A DNA stretch of 36,014 nucleotides from Pelargonium nanum (taxonomy: Eukaryota; Streptophyta; Magnoliopsida; Geraniales; Geraniaceae). The stretch is taken from assembly GCA_036897485.1 (NCBI GenBank), contig JAYMTF010000456.1, positions 1-36,014 of the forward strand, in the 5' to 3' direction. Numbering within the stretch: the first letter of the stretch is position 1; every line of letters begins with the position of its first letter. The notes under the pieces were generated by a model. That model ran no database searches and was not told the origin of the DNA. It saw nothing but the letters and a program-made list of their open reading frames with translations. The position numbers and the translations under genes were made by a program. Below, piece by piece: positions 1-10,713 of this stretch.

Positions 1-348
1 ATATATATATATATATAAAGCATTGAAGGAGATACAAACACTATTACCCTAATTTAGTCAAAATCACTGTTACAATTGGTCCAACAGTCCAAGCATTGAA
101 GAAGAAGAGAGAAAGGAGACTCTAATTTTGTCAAAATCAGTTGATATTGGCAAAGTGATTACCTTGCTACTCAGAAATGAACAGACTGAGTGAATATTAT
201 AAGAACAAGCACAAACACAGTACATATTAACACTCATCATTGCATGAAAAAAAATGTTATATCAGATCATAATTTAATTTGAATATGTGTACAGAAATTG
301 TGATAAACACAGCATGCACACAACTAATTTAGTGATCAAACTCATTTC
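1..348. other. Flanking DNA downstream of the PPR gene
   Basis: AT-rich sequence that opens with an (AT)n microsatellite at 1-17. It lies 3' of the minus-strand PPR gene and probably includes its 3' UTR. No further gene is visible. Confidence 0.6.
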
Positions 349-2601
349 TTATGATCCTTTTCTCTCTATTCCGGCTGAAGAAGAAACCATACCTACTTGC
401 ATAAACCTTTTCAACTTTTCCATTTCACCAACTACAGGAAGCCATTCGATGAGAGTCTCTATAGTCGCACAATCCGGCTTGCAATCTTCTTCGACCATTC
501 TGTCCATCAGTTGAAACGCTTCCTCCAACATATTCTTTCGCTGCAAGCCTCTGAACATAAAGTTGTATGTGTTGGTGTTTGGCCTCACCCCCTTAACTCT
601 CATATCATTCATCAGCGAAAGAGCATGTTTCTCTTTTCCGTTCTTGCAAAGAGATCTTATCAAAATACTGTAAATCGCAACGCTGGGTGGAACTGTCGAT
701 GCAGATCTCATGCTGTTGAAAATTTGCATAGCTTCATCAAGCTTTCCGTGCAGGCAATAAGCATTTATCAGTGTTCCATAAGTAACCTCATCAGGCTGCA
801 CACCAGCATTTATCATCTCCTTCCACACTCCATGAGCAGCACTTAAATTTCCAGCTTTGCCGAAATAGGATATCAAAGAGTTGTATGTAGCACAAATAGG
901 CTTCACTTTAGCATCCTCCATTTCTTTTAGCACCTCATAAGCTTTATCCAACATTTCATGTTTGCAAAACGAAGAAATCAAAACATTAAAGCACGGAGAA
1001 TCCAGGCAAAACCCGGCTTTTTTCAGCTTAGATACCATAATCATAGCATCATCCATCCTTCCTGCTATGCACAAACCAGCAATCATGGAGTAGTACATTG
1101 TTGCATTCGGAGAGTGCCCTTCGCTCAACACCCGATCAAACAACTCCATCCCCTTATCAATGTTGTTGGCATGAAAATAACATCTAATCAAGGTACTGTA
1201 GGTGCGCATAGCACATTTCACACCTTTACGTTGCATTTGATCGATGAACTCAACAGCGCTATTGAGTTTCCCATGCCAGCACATACCACTAACAAATGTA
1301 TTAATAGTAAACCCACATGGTTTAAACCCTTCACTCGTCGCCTGATGGAGTATCTCCAGAGCCCTATCAATTTCACCGGCTTTGCAGCAGCCATCCATCA
1401 AGCTATTGTATGTAAAATCATTAGGTTCGTAGCCACTTTCCAATCTCATCCGTTTCACCAAAGCGAAGGCTTCCTCATGCCTCCCAACCGTGCAGAGCAC
1501 ATCAATGACGGCGTTATACATGAACAAGTCTGGTTTAGCAGAAACTCCCTCTTCTCCATTGATCAATTTCTCCAACAACTCCAATGCACTATCAATCATC
1601 CGCCACTTGCACAACAAATTAATAAGAATCCCGAAAGTGATAACATCGGGTTGAATCCCCAATTCCTTCATCTCCGCGAGAAGCGCATTCATCCTATCAA
1701 AATCCTCAATCCTCCCCAACCCTGTCAAGAGTGCATTGCAACAATTAGTCTCCGCGCAACCGCCCATCTTCACCACCACGTAATGGAAAAGATCCCAAGC
1801 CCTATCAACCTTTCCTCCCCTACACAGCTTGGTAATCAGTATGGAAAGCAACTTCGGAGCAGGAAAAACCCGGTGATCGGAGAATTTCAACACCAGCTCA
1901 ACAGTTTTGTCCTCACTCACAACTTCTCCAGAGAAAAATAAAAACTTAGACACAATACTCCAAGTTACCTTATTGGGAGGAAACTTCGTATCCCTTTGAA
2001 GCATTTCGTCGAGCACCTTGAGGGCATCGGCAGTGCGGCCCCATTGCAGTAGAGCTTCGATCAAGGCGTTGCGGACATCGGTGTTCCTGAGAGAAGGGTG
2101 GAGGCATTCGAACACAGAGAGCGAATCATCGGTCATTCCGGCCCGCCGGAAGCAGGGCAAGAGAATGGTCGCGGCATTGCTGGTCAAAGGAATGTTGCGC
2201 TCCTTGGATAGCTTGAAAAGCTGCAACAGCTTGGGGGTGGAATCGCGTTCCCGCCTGGCGATTTCGAGAGCCGCTTGAAAGGAAGAAGATAGGGAGTCTG
2301 TGTTGGTTTCAAGGCATTGGAGGAAGTGGAAGGCCTTGTCGGAGGAGGGGAGGCGGCGAGTGATGTGGAAGAATGTGAGAGGAGAGGGAGTTTTGCAGGA
2401 GAAGAGGAGGCGGCGGAGCCGGTCGAGCTTCCATTCATTTTGTGGAGGTTGGAGGAGTTCGAGTGATTGGGTCACCAGAGACTCGTCGTACTGCGGCGGC
2501 GGCCGCCGCAAATTGGTGTCGGGTTTGGAGGAGAAACGGAGGACGAATCGGAGCTTCGATTGGTTTGGCTTTGAAGCAAATAGTGCTGTGCTTCTTCTCA
2601 T
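349..2601 (-). CDS. P-class pentatricopeptide repeat protein, probably mitochondrial
   Basis: Intronless 750-residue frame from an ATG at 2601 to TAA at 351-349. About fifteen 35-residue PPR motifs run from roughly residue 210 to the C terminus, with typical units such as VTYGTLINAYCLHGKLDEA and FTYNSLMDGCCKAGEIDRA. No E, DYW or SMR tail is present, so it is a pure P-class protein; family members bind specific organellar transcripts and affect their stability, splicing or translation. The N terminus (MRRSTALFASKPNQSKLRF) is basic and Ser-rich, like a mitochondrial presequence. Length and N-terminal region resemble my memory of Arabidopsis At3g61520. The neighbouring PANB gene supports that assignment, because At3g61530 is a PANB gene. 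The RNA target cannot be deduced here. Long antisense frames over the gene are coding shadows. Confidence 0.93.
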   Translation of the reverse strand: MRRSTALFASKPNQSKLRFVLRFSSKPDTNLRRPPPQYDESLVTQSLELLQPPQNEWKLDRLRRLLFSCKTPSPLTFFHITRRLPSSDKAFHFLQCLETNTDSLSSSFQAALEIARRERDSTPKLLQLFKLSKERNIPLTSNAATILLPCFRRAGMTDDSLSVFECLHPSLRNTDVRNALIEALLQWGRTADALKVLDEMLQRDTKFPPNKVTWSIVSKFLFFSGEVVSEDKTVELVLKFSDHRVFPAPKLLSILITKLCRGGKVDRAWDLFHYVVVKMGGCAETNCCNALLTGLGRIEDFDRMNALLAEMKELGIQPDVITFGILINLLCKWRMIDSALELLEKLINGEEGVSAKPDLFMYNAVIDVLCTVGRHEEAFALVKRMRLESGYEPNDFTYNSLMDGCCKAGEIDRALEILHQATSEGFKPCGFTINTFVSGMCWHGKLNSAVEFIDQMQRKGVKCAMRTYSTLIRCYFHANNIDKGMELFDRVLSEGHSPNATMYYSMIAGLCIAGRMDDAMIMVSKLKKAGFCLDSPCFNVLISSFCKHEMLDKAYEVLKEMEDAKVKPICATYNSLISYFGKAGNLSAAHGVWKEMINAGVQPDEVTYGTLINAYCLHGKLDEAMQIFNSMRSASTVPPSVAIYSILIRSLCKNGKEKHALSLMNDMRVKGVRPNTNTYNFMFRGLQRKNMLEEAFQLMDRMVEEDCKPDCATIETLIEWLPVVGEMEKLKRFMQVGMVSSSAGIERKGS

Positions 2602-2839
2602 TGGAATCGAATGATGAGTTTGAGTATAGAACCTCTACACACAGATCTTTGAGTTTGTTGGACGTTAATGATGACGACTGTTCTTAAGCTAATACCTGTC
2701 TTCACTTGTTACTTGTTAGGGTTGGGTTCAAACTGCAAAGTGCAAACCGCCACTGTTACTGACATTTTCTTAAAATTTTAAGTTATGACTGTTCATATAG
2801 TTGCATAATTTTACTATCCATGTTAAAATTTTAGCATTT

Positions 2840-3330
2840 TCTCGCAAGAGACGTACGGGAACATCGAGACACATTCAGAGCAAACGAGGAACATCGAGAC
2901 ACATTCAGAGCAAACGAGCAACGTGCCCAAGAGGCAAAGCCTAAGCCTCAAGTTGGTCCAAACAAGAATCCACATCCACATCGTCTAATCATGTGGCACA
3001 AATTGACGAAAGGTACATAAACCCCTCTCTTAGTAAGAGAGAAGAATCCTCACAATCTCATATTTATTTTCTCTCTCTAAAACGCTATTAGGAGCTTCGT
3101 GTATTCTGTTCGAGAACTTATTCTCGCGCCCGAGGCAGCATCCCAGAGACACCCTAGGTACCCCATTCTTTAATGTGTTGTCAACTTGTCATCGAGCAAG
3201 TCACAGTTTCGAAGCAAGACACAACCCAATACCTTGACATTGGACCTTGGCTCGCATTTGAGAACTTGAGACTTAGAGAAATTCGAACACTCCGGATTCT
3301 CTAACACCTGGACAAGACGACAAACAACAA
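2840..3330 (+). mobile_element. LTR-like retrotransposon remnant (possible solo LTR)
   Basis: This stretch has base composition unlike its surroundings. It contains a promoter-like layout often seen in plant Gypsy LTRs: a TATA-like element followed by a CCCTCTCTTAGTAAGAGAGAAG stem at about 3024-3045, then a CT-rich leader (3066-3080) and a GC-richer segment. No adjoining gag or pol reading frame is present, so it would be a solo or truncated LTR. Boundaries are uncertain; I found no clear TG...CA ends or target-site duplication. Confidence 0.35.
2859..2918. repeat. Exact 30-bp tandem duplication
   Basis: Two identical 30-bp units, 2859-2888 and 2889-2918, each beginning GAACATCGAGACACATTCAG. 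They sit at the left part of the LTR-like fragment. Confidence 0.95.
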
Positions 3331-3637
3331 TCTAGTGTGCCGCGTTTACCACAAAAAATATGCGCATCACACGTCAAATCACGGAGAAACAAATTAGACC
3401 TGCGCGAAAATTCAAGGAACAAATTGTTACATGCTCATCAAAGTATTTTTTGCTGCCTAGACTCGCATCTCATGCAATTTTGTATGAAATATTTAGGATT
3501 GATTTTACATGCTCACATCTCAGAAAGATAGTCCCAAAAAGGCAACAATGCTCTGAAAATTCTGGAATTTGACTCGAGGAAAAGAAAAAAAAATGGAGCT
3601 ACAGGTCCCATGCCTATATCCAGCCTCTCCTACCGTG

Positions 3638-6600
3638 TTATTCGGCTTTACTCATCTTCTCTGCAGCTTCGGAAGCTGCAGAGGCTGCCTTGTCCAATCC
3701 CATTTTTTGTAACTCGCTCAAGAAACTATTAACATCAGAAGCATTGATTTTGTAGGGGCTGTGGTCAGGACCAGGGAATGACCCATTTGAAACTTCTTCT
3801 CTATACTCCACTAAAGCTTTGTTGATCACATCTCCAACTTGCGCATACTGTTTACAGAACTTAGGAGTCACCTGCAAATAGGAGAGCAACCTCTTTATAA
3901 ATGCTGGCTTTACAGAACGAGCAAAAACCGTCAAACTAAAACTTGGAAGTCAAAAACATTTTCATAAATACAAACCTTGGCGTGATGTGGGTGCTGCATC
4001 ATCCCCAGTAGATCATGGTAAACTAAAACCTGCATCCATTGGAAAACATTGATTATTTGTACTTGTATCCAAAAATCTAGTGCTCAAGCATTTTCTAACA
4101 AAGAACATGAAAAGAACAAAACGAGTAATTTATCATATCACAAGAAACAACAAAGTTTCCTAAATACAAGCTAAAACACTTCCACTGTATTCTGAAAATT
4201 TTCTATGTACGTGATGCATAAACACCATTAGAAACAAAATTTAAAATTAGGGAAGTGTGATATCACTGGATATATGGAGTCATGTTTTCCTTCTCAAGGA
4301 GGCCTTATAACCACAACCAGAATCAATTGTATAGAGGCCCTGATGACAAATGTAATTAAGGTAAAAGAAAAGGAGGAAAAGAATAAGCCAGGGGAAGTCT
4401 TCTAACTGATACATATTAAAACAGTGAAACAAGGAATAAAACAAATAGGACAACTCTTAGTTTATCACCATGATCCAATTTTAGTAAAAGAGTAATAGAA
4501 CTAGCTCGTAATACAAATAAACAACCATCAACTCTTAGTGCCATACAGCTGAAGCTATTCATAAATCATTAGCAGATTCTCCAAGGACAACTTTAAGAAG
4601 TTGGTAATCCCCTAGCAACTTTAGAAGGGGAGATAGAATCTGGATATTACAGAATGGTTACAAAGAGTTTTTGCTCCAATACTGTTAAACTTTACTTCAA
4701 TACTTCAACATTTCCCCCATATGCAGGCTCAACAACACAACGGATCATGGACGAAACTCTATTTCTTTTACACACCTCCGTGATAACCCATTCAAAAAGA
4801 GCAAATTTGGGATCCTTACAAGTTAGCATTTAGCAGGGTAGTCAATCACTATCACCATGCCGGGCAGGAGTCTCAGTCTTATCTGAGCCAGATCCTTCTC
4901 TATATTATGTAAATACTTTGCCTTGCCTTGAAATTAAATGTTTAAAACTCTCAAGGAACAAGGAGACTTACAACGAGTATAAATACCTTACATTCATTGG
5001 TTAAAGGATTAATAATTATCCCAAACATAAGCCAAGACTATGTTGATCAGATCCTAAAGTAAAAAGTCCCCGTGCTAATTCACCTAATCTTTAGTATAGT
5101 CTCTCCTGACAAAATAATGCCGATTCCTCTATGTTGCCTTGCTTCATTTCCTACTTTCATCTACTTTGTAAACCCTATCCTTGTGAACAACTATAAATAG
5201 GCTTTCACTATAGACCATCAGAAAACCTATATGCATGGCTGAGGCCAAGAGAAACTAATAAGGAAAAAGGCAGAAGACGACCACTGATAATTCCACTACT
5301 ACTGATTATTAAAGCATATATAAAGTTTACCCTAATTACTTAAGACTGGAATCAGAAAAAATGTGAATTTCCGAGGAATAGACAATAGAAAGCTTATGTC
5401 TAACTAGTAATAACAGTAATTAAACAAAAATCTGGTCATCGACTCATTGGATCCTGAGATTGATGGGACTCGAACCCACAACTTACTTAAGCGGGGCGTG
5501 CTCTGACCAAATTGAACTGAAATACCAGTATAGTATAACGAGTACCAAAAATGCATACTTTAATTTCTAAAAAGTATCACCGTCTTAAAATAATACACAA
5601 TCTAATTGTAATACTCATTAGAAGCATAGTGCTCATATCGAAAGAATTCTCAACATAACAGTAAAATTTATAACACTTATCTTATACCCATGCTATTTGT
5701 TCCATACCATACCCTTATTTCACACTAGTTAGATTTACTAGTAGCTAGTTCATTACATTCCATCACTTCGTACCTACAGGTGTTCATCTCACGAGCTATT
5801 GTGTACCTTAAACAGTGGAGAACTCTCTTTTCTCTAACAGGTATATCTCTTAATGAATTAGATTAGTGGATAAAACTGTACTATCAATGAATAGAATGTG
5901 ATTCTTCTTTGTTTTTTTTTTTTTTTTTTTTTTTTTTTGTGTGTGTTTGCTTAGGTCTAAATCAGAAGTCTTCTTGATAATAGGGTCTCCCCCCAAAAGG
6001 TATATTTGGAACCAACGACCCTAGTTCCAAAAAGAAGAGTCTTGTCCAGCATAAAAACAGGTTAAGGGTCTATATGTAGACGATAAACTGCTTAGATTGC
6101 CAGTAATACTTAAAACGCTTCCCACTAGATTGGAAGAATAATTCTAACATGACCTCTTGAATATAGATTTATTGGGCAAGGATAGCTATGTAAGCATGGT
6201 AACTAATATTAGGTGCTCTATAAAACCTTCACCAATAGACAATGCTTCTGCAAGCATCCCCTTATCCATTATAAGTATACTATAAAAGGATACTAAATGT
6301 ACTATTCTTTCATGAGGCATTCCTCTCTTTCTAGTTAGCTCAATTAGTATAAAATAGCAACAGAAGAAATGCCAGTTTAGAACATGAAAGCTAGCAAAAG
6401 CCTAGACAAACCTGTCCGCTGCAGAAAGGTCCGGCTCCAATTCCAATAGTGGGTATCCGAAGAGCAGATGTTGCTGCAGCAGCCACAGGTGGTGGGACAC
6501 ACTCCAATACAACTGAGAAACACCCAGCATCCTGCAAAGCAAGTGCAGTCTCCACAACCTACAGACAACAAACCAATTCAATAAAAACAGTACACACTTC

Positions 6601-7594
6601 GATAAAATCCAGCTACAAAAACAGTAGAGCAATCTCATAAACCTTAATGGCACCAGCAACACTTTTGCCTTGGGGCCTAAACCCCCCCAAAACACTAATG
6701 GCCTGGGGTGTAAGCCCCACATGTCCCATCACTGCAATTCCAGCTTCCACAATAGCTCTCGCCGCCTTGATCCTTGACGGAGACCCTCCTTCAAGTTTGA
6801 TTGCATCCATAGCCCCTTCCTTCAAGACCCTCACCGCCGTGTCAATTGCCTGCACAGCACTTCACATCCAAAATCACAACAACAACACACTCAATTCCAG
6901 ATCACACACTCACAAAACATAATCAAAACCGAACAAAACACACTTTCTAATTTCTATCCATTCCAATTCTTATTGAATTCTGCATCAACTCACCAAAAAA
7001 CACACTCACAAAACTTAGTCAATTGCCTGCACAGCACTTCACATCCAAAATCACAACAACAACACACTCAATTCCAGTTCACACTCACAAAACATGATCA
7101 AAACCGAACAACACACACTTCCTATCCATGAATTTTGCATCAACTCACCAATTAATTAACATTGATAAGTTAGGTTTCGGTACCTGATTGGTGCTGGACT
7201 CGTAAGTCCCGAAGGGGAGGTCGCCGACGAGGAGGGGGCGTCTCGCGCCGCGCGCGACGGAGCGGCAGTGGACGAGCATTTCGTCAAGGGTGATGGGGAG
7301 GGTGGTGTCGTGGCCGTGGACGACCATGGAGGATGAGTCGCCGACTAGGCAGATGTCGATGCCGGCGGTGTCGAGGTGGACGGCGGAGGGGTAGTCGTAG
7401 GCGGTGACGACACTGATGAGCTGGCCCTTCTTGTGCATTTGCCGGAGAGTGGTGAGCGTGACCCGCTGGTTGGGGTTCTGAGACTGGGGGCCGCCGTAGA
7501 CGGTGTTTTCGGGGACGTTGCTCAGGCGGCGGAGGGAGGAGTGCCGGTGGCGGAGGGGTTTGAGGATGGTGGTGAAGGCTCTGTAGAAGCCCAT
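3638..7594 (-). CDS. PANB: 3-methyl-2-oxobutanoate hydroxymethyltransferase (ketopantoate hydroxymethyltransferase)
   Basis: Five exons on the minus strand: 7594-7184, 6849-6643, 6558-6412, 4029-3976 and 3871-3638. All introns are GT-AG and all joins are phase 0, giving 350 residues, the usual plant PANB length. The enzyme transfers a hydroxymethyl group from methylene-tetrahydrofolate to 2-oxoisovalerate, making ketopantoate for pantothenate and CoA; plant PANB proteins are mitochondrial. Family landmarks are present: TAYDYPSA (D67), LVGDSSSMV (metal-binding D86), VGDLPFGTY (D125), AIKLEGG (K155, E157) and VLECVP (catalytic E225). The first ~30 residues are Arg-rich without acids, as in a mitochondrial presequence. 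Intron 4 is long (about 2.4 kb). Intron 1 contains a duplicated copy of the exon 2 splice acceptor. Nothing suggests inactivation. Confidence 0.96.
5461..5530 (-). repeat. tRNA-like sequence, probably a tRNA pseudogene or SINE head
   Basis: Read on the minus strand, it has an A-box-like segment (CAGTTCAATTTGGTCAGAG, 5519-5501) followed by a full B-box/T-arm sequence GGGTTCGAGTCCC (5477-5465). Order and spacing match a pol III internal promoter. The anticodon stem does not pair and the acceptor ends are not complementary, so a functional tRNA is unlikely. It lies in a PANB intron in the same orientation as the gene. Confidence 0.55.
5912..5938. repeat. 27-base T homopolymer
   Basis: Uninterrupted T run followed by a short GT repeat, inside PANB intron 4. 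On the minus strand it reads as poly(A), which could be a retroelement tail or a plain slippage tract. Confidence 0.9.
6841..7150. repeat. Duplication spanning the PANB intron 1/exon 2 junction
   Basis: Two direct copies, 6841-6995 and 7018-7150, share GTCAATTGCCTGCACAGCAC and continue in near-identity, with small indels, to a common TGCATCAACTCACCA end. The left copy contains the first nine bases of exon 2 and its AG acceptor. The right copy repeats the same acceptor 177 bp upstream in gene orientation. Confidence 0.93.
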
Positions 7595-8640
7595 GGTCTC
7601 TAGTTTCTACAGACAGAATCAGAAAGTTGAAAATTTAATGGACTACAGTACAGGGAGAGACTGGTTTTATATGAATAGGGATATGTGTCTAGCGACGTGT
7701 TAGAAACCGAACGGATGCTAAACCGGTTCCGGTCCGACCGTTTGGCTCAAAATGACATCAGATCAGATAAATTGATGTCATTATTAATCTGTGAAAAATA
7801 ACTTTTTTTTTAATTATAAACTAAGAGTATCCGCATTAAAAAGACTCAAAATGAGGGTAATTCTTTCATTTTAACCGTTTGATCCAACATATCTTGTATG
7901 TGATATTTTAATTTTATTGTCCATCATGTCGATGGAGCTTGGCATTTGACAAAAAGATCACTTTGATAGTCTTTTAAAAAAGTAGGGTTCTTGTACAGAT
8001 CTTAAGGTGTTGGAGACCTTTAATACAAATGCCCTTATTTAAAATGGGTCCCTCTTCTAAACGGCCTCTAGGTCGTTGCTCCTTTTCGTCATACATAGGG
8101 CCGGCTTTGCATGTGCTATAATTTCTAAACGATAGTTTATGAACTTAGTTTCAAAATTTTATTTGTTAAGTAGATTTGACATATGATACAAATTCACTGG
8201 CATGCTCAATCAGTCAATCGTACCACTAATTATTTTGTATATTTATTTTACTAGTTAAGCTACACAATAAGGGATAACTTTTTCATTTTAACCAAAATCC
8301 CACATTATACCGTTGACAAAGAGGTTTGAACACAATACCTCAAAGGGGATCCAATTAAAATTCACCCATGTATACATATTTGTAATTGTGGTGACCATTC
8401 ATTAATATTAATATTATTTACTAAAAACAATAAAATTTAACATGTATACCAAGATGGATAGAAGAACAATTTTTAATAAAATGTGTTGAATGCATGGATA
8501 AAGAAAGCACATTACCGTACATGCGAGGTGATCTTGCCTACAATCATGCGTCGTCAAGCACGCACCATTCGGGTGATATATATGGACAATGGTTATCGAT
8601 CTGTGATTGTTTGTTATCAAAATTGAAATCGAACGCAACG
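7595..8640. other. Divergent intergenic region between PANB and LEA14
   Basis: About 1 kb that must contain both promoters, since the genes point away from each other. It is AT-rich, with no supported gene. An open frame at 8494-8640 runs in phase into LEA14 but does not look like the LEA_2 family and is treated as 5' UTR. Confidence 0.6.
7664..7672 (-). promoter_or_regulatory. Putative TATA box of PANB
   Basis: On the minus strand the sequence reads CATATAAAACC about 75 bases upstream of the PANB ATG. That places transcription start near 7635-7640 with a short 5' UTR. Inferred from motif and position only. Confidence 0.45.
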
Positions 8641-9934
8641 ATGTCGGAGTTGGTGAACAAGGCCAAAAACTATGTGTCGGAAACAGTATCCAACTTCTCG
8701 AAGCCGGACGCAACGCTGTCGAAAGTGGATTTCAAGGAACTGTGCCGCGACGGAGCCACCTTCATGGCCAAGATCTCCGTCGACAACCCCTACTCGGTTC
8801 CTATCCCCATTTGCGAGGCCTCCTACAAACTAATGAGTGCCGGCAAGTAAGTAATTCATTATTTCTCATCTTCATTTTCTAAAATTTATTTGTCATATAT
8901 GCTGTAAGAAAAACAGTAATTACCTACGGATTGTTTTTTGGTCCGAAGCTCGTTGTAAACTAATAGTGACAAGGTCAACAATGACGGAAATCGATTTGTT
9001 GCAAATTTTGTAATCCGGAAGAAATATATGTTGTTTGTGACGGACTATTCTGCTGCTGGTTCCAGAGTTTCTTGCGGTTTCTTTTAAAATAGAAAAACAG
9101 TAATCTCATACGGATCATTTGCATCCGAAGCTCATACGTAGCCATTTGGATGGGCTTGTGCTCATTTTGTCGTAAATGATTAGCGACAAGGCCAACCCCG
9201 ACAGAAGGTTTGTCACAATTTTGTGATACCGTCGGACTTTACGGTATTTGTGACGGATAATTTTGTTGTAGATTCCGCAGTTTCTTGTAGTGCACTACAA
9301 GAAAAATCAGTAATCTCCGACATATAATTCCCATATGAAGCTCTTCTATCGCAATTTGGACTGGCTTTCGACAGACTCATTTCGCTGTAAACAAATAGCG
9401 ACAAGGCCAACACCGACGAAAGGACTGTCACAATTTCATAATACCGCCAGACTTTATGGTATATGTGACGGATAATTCTGTTGGAGATTTCATAGCTTCT
9501 TGTAGTGCAGTACAAGAATAATAGTAACCTCCAATGGATAGTTTACTATGAACGCCATAAAAGTACGACGCCTTTCGTAATAAATGAATAGCGAGAAGCC
9601 CAACAACAACAGATTATGGTTTGTCACACAGATTTTACAGTTTTTTGTCGTGATATATATGTTTATATATATGCATGCATGCAGGTTGATTGCGTCGGGG
9701 ACAATACCGGACCCGGGATCGTTGAAAAGTAAGGGGACAACACACGTGGACGTACCGGTGAAGGTGGCGTACAGTGTGTTGGCGAGCTTGGCGAAGGATG
9801 TAGCTACAGATTGGGACATTGACTACCAATTGGACGTTGTTCTCATCATTGACATTCCCGTCTACGGTGACCTTCGCGTTCCTCTATCCACTAAGGGTGA
9901 AATCAAGCTCCCCTCCATTAAAGATATGTTTTAA
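8641..9934 (+). CDS. LEA14-like desiccation-related protein (LEA_2, group 2)
   Basis: Two exons, 8641-8846 and 9685-9934, joined through a GTAAGT donor and GCAG acceptor; codon AAG is split. The product is 151 residues, the length I recall for Arabidopsis LEA14. It shows family signatures: LVNKAKNYVSETVSN at the N terminus, ISVDNPYSVPIPICE, ASGTIPDPGSLK, DVPVKVAYSVL, DWDIDYQLDV, and a GEIKLPSIKDMF end. Proteins of this water-stress/hypersensitivity fold are small, soluble, cytosolic beta-sandwiches induced by drought, salt or cold; biochemical action is poorly defined. There is no signal peptide or membrane segment. The ATG at 8641 is chosen because the family begins just before the amphipathic LVNKAK helix; upstream in-frame codons do not resemble it. 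Best remembered match is At2g46140. The intron carries a MITE array. Confidence 0.93.
8901..9655. mobile_element. Tandem array of CACTA-type MITE units inside the LEA14 intron
   Basis: Four diverged units in the same orientation: about 8901-9078, 9079-9292, 9293-9507 and 9508-9655 (the last truncated). A complete unit begins CACTACAAGAAA (9293) and ends CTTCTTGTAGTG (9507), the terminal inverted repeats of CACTA/En-Spm elements. Inner segments such as TAGCGACAAGGCCAAC and TTTGTGACGGATAATT recur in the first three units at ~200-bp spacing; the truncated fourth retains a variant of the first. No transposase is encoded. Confidence 0.85.
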
Positions 9935-10713
9935 CACTTTTTATTTATTTATTTATTACCTACTAACATTTCTATATTTATTACACACATACATTATTGC
10001 TCCATGTATCATGATAACAATTTAACAAAGTTTTTTTAGTTATCAAATGTATAAACATGTGTATGTGACTCTCAAATTCCCTCGGATATAAAATTGTATG
10101 TTTTGTGTGCATTTGGCAATTACGAAAATGATGTACTTGTCATACCAATGTTTTTCATTGTGGTAGAGACAATATATGCCAACGTAGTAAAAAATTGTAT
10201 TCATATAAATGCACGACATCACATTAAAATATCGTTTTTTTTTTTTTTAATTTTGTGCATCATTTGGGAAGCTTGGAGGTAGACGATGGAAAGTTTCATC
10301 ATTTTAAGTATTGTTTCAAGTTTTTTTATAACTATAAGTCACACTTAAATTACTATTATGAAGTTGTATTTTTCTTTCTTAAGTTTATGATGTCAAAAAT
10401 ATTATACTAGTTAATTTATCTCACATGGCTTCTAGTCATTTTATATGTTTTTCTGGTACAAGGTCTCGTATAAAATGAAAATTTGTGTAGGTAAATTTGG
10501 CCCAATTACATGACTAAGCTTTTTATATTCTCTTATAACAAAAATCAAATAAACTAATCATACAATTAAGGACTCATAGCAATGGATTTGGACCTAAAAG
10601 TCAACATTGAAGAAAAAAAATTAATGGAATTTTAACCATCAAGAAATGCTTAGCAATATAAGAATAACATTCTGTCACTCCTTTCTTGCCAACCACTACA
10701 CATTACATACACA
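9935..10713. other. Intergenic region between LEA14 and the LEA_2/NHL gene
   Basis: AT-rich DNA holding the LEA14 3' UTR on the left and the downstream gene's promoter on the right. An ATATAAG element near 10656 is a weak TATA candidate. No gene is supported. Confidence 0.6.

Larger units (their letters stand above)
2602..3637. other. Intergenic region between PPR and PANB genes
   Basis: Holds the PPR promoter side (about 2602-2800) and, further right, the 3' flank of PANB. The middle part carries an exact 30-bp tandem duplication and an LTR-like fragment, described separately. No gene is supported. Confidence 0.6.
4030..6411 (-). other. Long intron 4 of PANB
   Basis: A 2.38 kb AT-rich intron that separates the catalytic-core exons from an 18-codon exon. 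It holds a tRNA-like element near 5461-5530 and a 27-base T run at 5912-5938. No nested gene was found. Confidence 0.85.

Noticed and set aside
397..1941. Long plus-strand open frames at 397-846 and 958-1941
   Set aside because: They lie antisense to the PPR gene and have no family features; the minus-strand frame has clear repeats throughout.
2859..2918. CRISPR-like direct repeats
   Set aside because: Only two contiguous copies without spacers, in a plant nuclear window.
5461..5530. Functional tRNA gene
   Set aside because: The anticodon stem and acceptor ends do not pair; only the internal promoter words are intact.
8494..8640. In-frame ATG upstream of the LEA14 start
   Set aside because: The extra 49 residues do not resemble the family and would precede the normal N-terminal helix; treated as leader.
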